Below are positions 8,001 through 10,023 of a DNA stretch of 10,023 nucleotides, in pieces. This stretch comes from Planctomycetaceae bacterium (lineage in GTDB: Bacteria; Planctomycetota; Planctomycetia; Planctomycetales; Planctomycetaceae), in contig DOCI01000059.1 in assembly GCA_003503535.1 (NCBI GenBank), forward strand, positions 32,174 to 42,196. Reading direction: 5' to 3'. The position numbers and the translations under genes are program-made. The notes beneath the pieces were generated by a model, which was not told the DNA's origin, did not search any database, and worked only from the letters and a program-made list of their open reading frames with translations. Numbering within the stretch: the stretch's first letter is position 1; each line of letters begins with the position of its first letter.

Positions 8001-8898
8001 TTTCATAGTCTGACATCGCGGCATAGGCACCGGCCAGATTGTCCATTGTGCCGATCCAGGCAGGATCATTTGAACCAGTTGTTTCTTCATAGATTGAGAG
8101 CGCCTGTTTGAACAGTGGAATCGACTTTTGGTGTTTGCCGGTTGTCTCATACAGACCAGCTTGATTGTTGAGGCATTCAGCATACTGGGGATGAAATTGT
8201 CCAAAAACAGTGAGACTAATCGATGTTGACTGATCATACAATTTTTGGGCCTGAGGGTAGTCGCCTTGATAGTGGTACATTAAACCTAGTTGATTTATTG
8301 AATAGGCAACTTGCGGGTTATTTATTCCAAAGATTTCTTTTTGAATGTCAATAACCTCGTTGGCTGCTTTTACTGCACCTGAAAAATCACTTGATTCATA
8401 TTTTGTGACTGAGAGTTCCTGGAGCACGGTCAATTCATTTAACTGATCACGTTGTTCTTCAGTTAGTTTCTGCCAAACGGTGACTTCTTCCAGCATGAGC
8501 CTGACATCAACAGTCCTCCAGTCTTTTTCTCCAAGATATTCAACATGCAGCTGAAGTGATTCCTTAAGCGACTTCTCTGCACCTTCAGCATCACCGGCCT
8601 GCGTTTGGATCTGCCCGAGGAATATGAGTGAATCTGCAAGATCGCTCGCACTGTCAGGGAGATAACGACGTTGCAGTTTCACAAGACTTTTTGTGATGAG
8701 GGTCGCTTTCTCCAACTCACCTGCAGCTTCATAGTCTTGAGCCTGCGTTATCAACTGCAACATTCTTGCGGTTGTTTGCTCATCTTGCGCCCAAATGGTT
8801 ATTGCAGAGACTGCCAGAGAAAAAATGGCAATCAACAGACTAACTCCATGGAACCATACTTTTTCGATCATATTCTGGTTGCGATGCAGGGTAAGCAT
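5083..8898 (-). CDS. exported TPR-repeat CHAT-domain cysteine protease-like protein
   Basis: This is a 1271-residue protein. A hydrophobic segment at about 15-37 (VWFHGVSLLIAIFSLAV...TIWAQ) is a signal peptide or membrane anchor. Imperfect helical repeats at 45-190 lead into twelve 42-residue kinesin-light-chain-like TPRs at about 199-702. A helical linker (about 735-830) with 'FWKGATLVRQMQ' follows, then a CHAT (caspase HetF-associated with TPRs) domain over about 830-1271. The CHAT domain holds the catalytic His1075 in HLATHGFF and Cys1156 in VVLSACETGLG, so the clan-CD dyad is intact. Family members are caspase/separase-like proteases that cleave after sensing through attached repeats; the substrate here is unknown. 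GGAA 7 bases before the ATG at 8898 weakly supports that start; the ATG at 8871 (MIEKVWFHG) would give a more usual signal peptide but has no ribosome binding site. A second CHAT gene lies directly upstream in the same direction, 141 bases away. Export would make it extracytoplasmic, unlike the best studied CHAT proteases. Confidence 0.9.
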   Translation of the reverse strand: MLTLHRNQNMIEKVWFHGVSLLIAIFSLAVSAITIWAQDEQTTARMLQLITQAQDYEAAGELEKATLITKSLVKLQRRYLPDSASDLADSLIFLGQIQTQAGDAEGAEKSLKESLQLHVEYLGEKDWRTVDVRLMLEEVTVWQKLTEEQRDQLNELTVLQELSVTKYESSDFSGAVKAANEVIDIQKEIFGINNPQVAYSINQLGLMYHYQGDYPQAQKLYDQSTSISLTVFGQFHPQYAECLNNQAGLYETTGKHQKSIPLFKQALSIYEETTGSNDPAWIGTMDNLAGAYAAMSDYENAEQIYLKCYESAQKFLSKEDPLYSRILGNLAVHYHDVGKYSLSLKMPQESLKLTSQIYSKQHPAYAICLNNIGKHYQQLGDYQQARNYLLQSLKITQDFYGKTHPDSLTTQNNLAQIATLEGEYQTAILIYLEVIDSRFQILGTDHPAYAISLDGLASVYELSGDYVSADQLFQESMEIRKRVLGVRHQDYAQSLNNIAGNYSSMGDYTKAEAFYLQSLDITKEIMGEQHIDYATALNNLAVWFGSIGEYEKALPLFNKAIEISRIVNGEQHPSHAYLLKQLGILHLEALDLEKAKPLLLQVLNVEQTTYKGQHPEIIKSLISLSVIAFRSGDSDEGNMLIQRALKMAEETMENSNPLMLDIYNTLGSAYFVQGKYAEAEAQFLHALHGNRELLETTASVQSERQQLSMAEGLRYQLDVYLSMAAPLEQYHTNAYREVLFWKGATLVRQMQIRKVFNDKRVASYIRELQDTSLQLATLTRVKPEPSLSDSWKVQIAELTAVKENLEAELSSKSAEFRLAQKQISLEDLQSTLPDQAVLIDFLEFGQVNPEHPNEPPVLHLLAFVISGDHEVKLKNLGPVTPVSDDIDIWRNSFGVSKAGVTAGQELRRRLWEPLESELNNAKLILVSVDGVLGRLPIAALPGKEPASYLIEDHRVAMLPVPKLLPELIDEMGRERIKSSLLLMGDVDYDSNTNTISELSELNTSWGSTKNAIRGGEVKFSHLAGTEREIQTIQKTYNRFFDSQGSEIQILQKATATEQQFRQLAGQFTILHLATHGFFADPSKRSVFRDNSTHSESGLSIEIPSQIRGFNSGLLSGLVFSGANLPPQLGKDDGILTADEIAAMSLGEVNLVVLSACETGLGAVAGGEGLLGVQRAFQVAGADTTIASFWQVGDVATMLLMERFYWNLWERKMSKLDALREAQLYLLNNPKVVLYHKDIRGDLRISTKPDTKITHRLSPQFWAAFSLSGAWK
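6793..8304 (-). repeat. twelve in-phase 126-base TPR-coding repeats
   Basis: Equivalent helix-A positions fall at residues 200, 242, 284, 326, 368, 410, 452, 494, 536, 578, 620 and 662, exactly 42 apart with no insertions. The recurring pattern is 'SLNNLA..Y...GDY..A..L..QSL.I', with 'G..HP' in the turn. The DNA copies have diverged, so this is a protein-level repeat with an exact 126-base period, not a recent tandem duplication. Confidence 0.85.
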
Positions 8899-9039
8899 AG
8901 ATGAATTTCCAAATTATGTTGCTCATGGAGTCACAGTCTTAGAAACATAGCAGATCGTTGATGCTACTGTAGTCACAATCTATAAGCCAGTGCCGCTGAT
9001 AGAAGCACGATATTAGTGGCTGTAACATCGCTTAAGTTT
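8899..9039. promoter_or_regulatory. 141-base spacer between the two CHAT genes
   Basis: This AT-rich spacer would contain any promoter for the downstream TPR-CHAT gene. The heptamer AGTCACA occurs twice on the plus strand (8929-8935 and 8971-8977), and CTAC-T-GTAG (8964-8972) is a short inverted repeat. CATAAT on the minus strand resembles a -10 box but has no good -35 partner. No terminator was found after the upstream gene, so read-through and co-transcription are possible. Confidence 0.25.
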
Positions 9040-10023
9040 CTACATCCCGCTGCCCTGGAGTGTCCAGGCCGCCCAGAGCCTGGCTGGCGTGCGGCGTAGT
9101 TGAGTCTGTTTTTGAGCATTCCCATTCAACTTTAGATCCCCACGCAACAACTTTTCCTGTGGATTGAGTTGGGTGAGTTCTTCGTCGGTTTCAGACAAGT
9201 TCTCTTTCGTCTCGAATAGCGGAGCACGTTGGCCTGTCAGTTTTTCGATCAGTCCCGGGTCGCGATAGATTTCCAGTTGGGCCTGACGGATTGCTTCAAT
9301 CGGAGGCAGCTTCTCGTTCCAGAGTTTGGTGTAGAATAGTTTCATAAGAGCCGCCGTGGCGGCATCGTCCACGGACCAGAGGCTCCCCAGGACATTACGG
9401 GCTCCGGCGAGTTGGAAGGCTCGCTGCAGGCCATACACGCCTTCGCCTCCACCAACTTGACCCAGTCCCGTTTCACACGCCGATAAAACCACCAGTTCCG
9501 TGCCTCGTAAATCGAGACTGACAATCTCTTGAGCGGTCATGATGCCATCGTCGCCGCTGGGTAAACCAAACTCATCCGTTGCAGCAGGCCGATTGGCTCC
9601 AGCACAGACGATCCCGGTCAAGAGCAGGGGATTGCGTTCTGTTACGGTGGGGCCTCGTCGTGTCAATTCGTTGTCTTCACTGAATTGTCGGAGAGCGAAG
9701 AGTTGTTCCTGTTCCTGATTGTGTCCCAGAAACGAGCGAAACTTCTCGTCGGCAAAAAAACCATGCGTCGCCAGATGAATATATTCTTTCCCCGGCAAGA
9801 ACTGTCGCAGTTGGGACTCGCTAGCCTGTGGACCAATCAGGATCTGTTCCCGCTCATCTTCTGTCCACAGTTCGGTAAGTCGCTCCACTTCCTGTCCCGT
9901 ACCCGGCAGCTTCTTCCAGAAGAGTATTACCCCCCGATCTACGACAGGTGCCCGTTGGGAACTTGTGCCTGCCACGAGTTCCCGAGTCGCAGACTGCGGC
10001 TGGCTATCGTAATCGACCGCTCC
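9040..10023 (-). CDS. CHAT-domain protein, 3' part (5' end outside the window)
   Basis: The frame is open to the window edge: the 16 codons before the internal GTG at 9975 read GAVDYDSQPQSATREL, matching 'GDVDYDS' at residues 984-990 of the neighbouring CHAT protein. The gene therefore continues to the right, and 9975 is not the start. The visible 327 residues are the CHAT catalytic region, with His in HLATHGFF (visible residue 87), a 'GIVCAGAN' strand, Cys in VVLSACETGLG (residue 183) and 'GGGEGVYGLQRAFQLAGA'. Both catalytic residues are kept. The C-terminus 'LLRGDLKLNG...RLWAAWTLQGSGM' parallels 'IRGDLRIS...QFWAAFSLSGAWK' in the downstream gene, which supports a paralogous pair. Repeats or a signal peptide upstream are expected from the family but not visible. 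It is an inferred cysteine protease of unknown target. Confidence 0.88.
   Translation of the reverse strand, partial: GAVDYDSQPQSATRELVAGTSSQRAPVVDRGVILFWKKLPGTGQEVERLTELWTEDEREQILIGPQASESQLRQFLPGKEYIHLATHGFFADEKFRSFLGHNQEQEQLFALRQFSEDNELTRRGPTVTERNPLLLTGIVCAGANRPAATDEFGLPSGDDGIMTAQEIVSLDLRGTELVVLSACETGLGQVGGGEGVYGLQRAFQLAGARNVLGSLWSVDDAATAALMKLFYTKLWNEKLPPIEAIRQAQLEIYRDPGLIEKLTGQRAPLFETKENLSETDEELTQLNPQEKLLRGDLKLNGNAQKQTQLRRTPARLWAAWTLQGSGM

Noticed and set aside
5083..10023. A type III-E CRISPR-linked TPR-CHAT (craspase-like) system
   Set aside because: No CRISPR repeats, no Cas7-11-like effector and no other cas gene are visible, and the TPR-CHAT protein has an export signal.

Overview
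The window looks like bacterial chromosome from a planctomycete-type organism. The clues are a large exported TPR-CHAT protein, a second CHAT protein beside it, a secreted neutral-ceramidase-like hydrolase, an exported parallel beta-helix protein with a twin-arginine-like leader, and a fragment of a Hanks-type Ser/Thr kinase whose 'DVYGLGATLYQLL' wording is typical of that phylum. This placement rests on gene content recognised by eye; no database search was possible.

Layout. Bases 1-87 hold the tail of whatever lies upstream, ending in a rho-independent terminator. A slipin/band-7 (SPFH) gene runs on the plus strand (start 147 preferred) and ends in a strong terminator at 1294-1326. Everything else of substance is on the minus strand. 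Bases 1370-1890 hold decayed minus-strand coding sequence: a clear piece of a Ser/Thr kinase broken by a one-base frameshift, preceded by short open stretches in shifting frames. Next come the beta-helix protein (1934-3280), the ceramidase-family protein (3397-4788), a 294-base AT-rich gap, the 1271-residue TPR-CHAT protein (5083-8898), a 141-base gap, and the 3' part of a second CHAT gene (from 9040, running off the right edge).

How the genes relate. The beta-helix and ceramidase-like proteins both carry export signals and are 116 bases apart in the same direction, so they may be co-transcribed and act outside the cytoplasm. The two CHAT proteins keep the His-Cys protease dyad and share the same C-terminal layout, which suggests tandem paralogues. 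The first has twelve TPR units in exact 42-residue register and an N-terminal signal or anchor segment, so it is probably an exported sensor-protease. No CRISPR array, tRNA, rRNA, transposase or integrase was seen. No wholly new system stands out. The items most worth following are the CHAT pair, the triplicated N-terminal module of the slipin, and the kinase relic.
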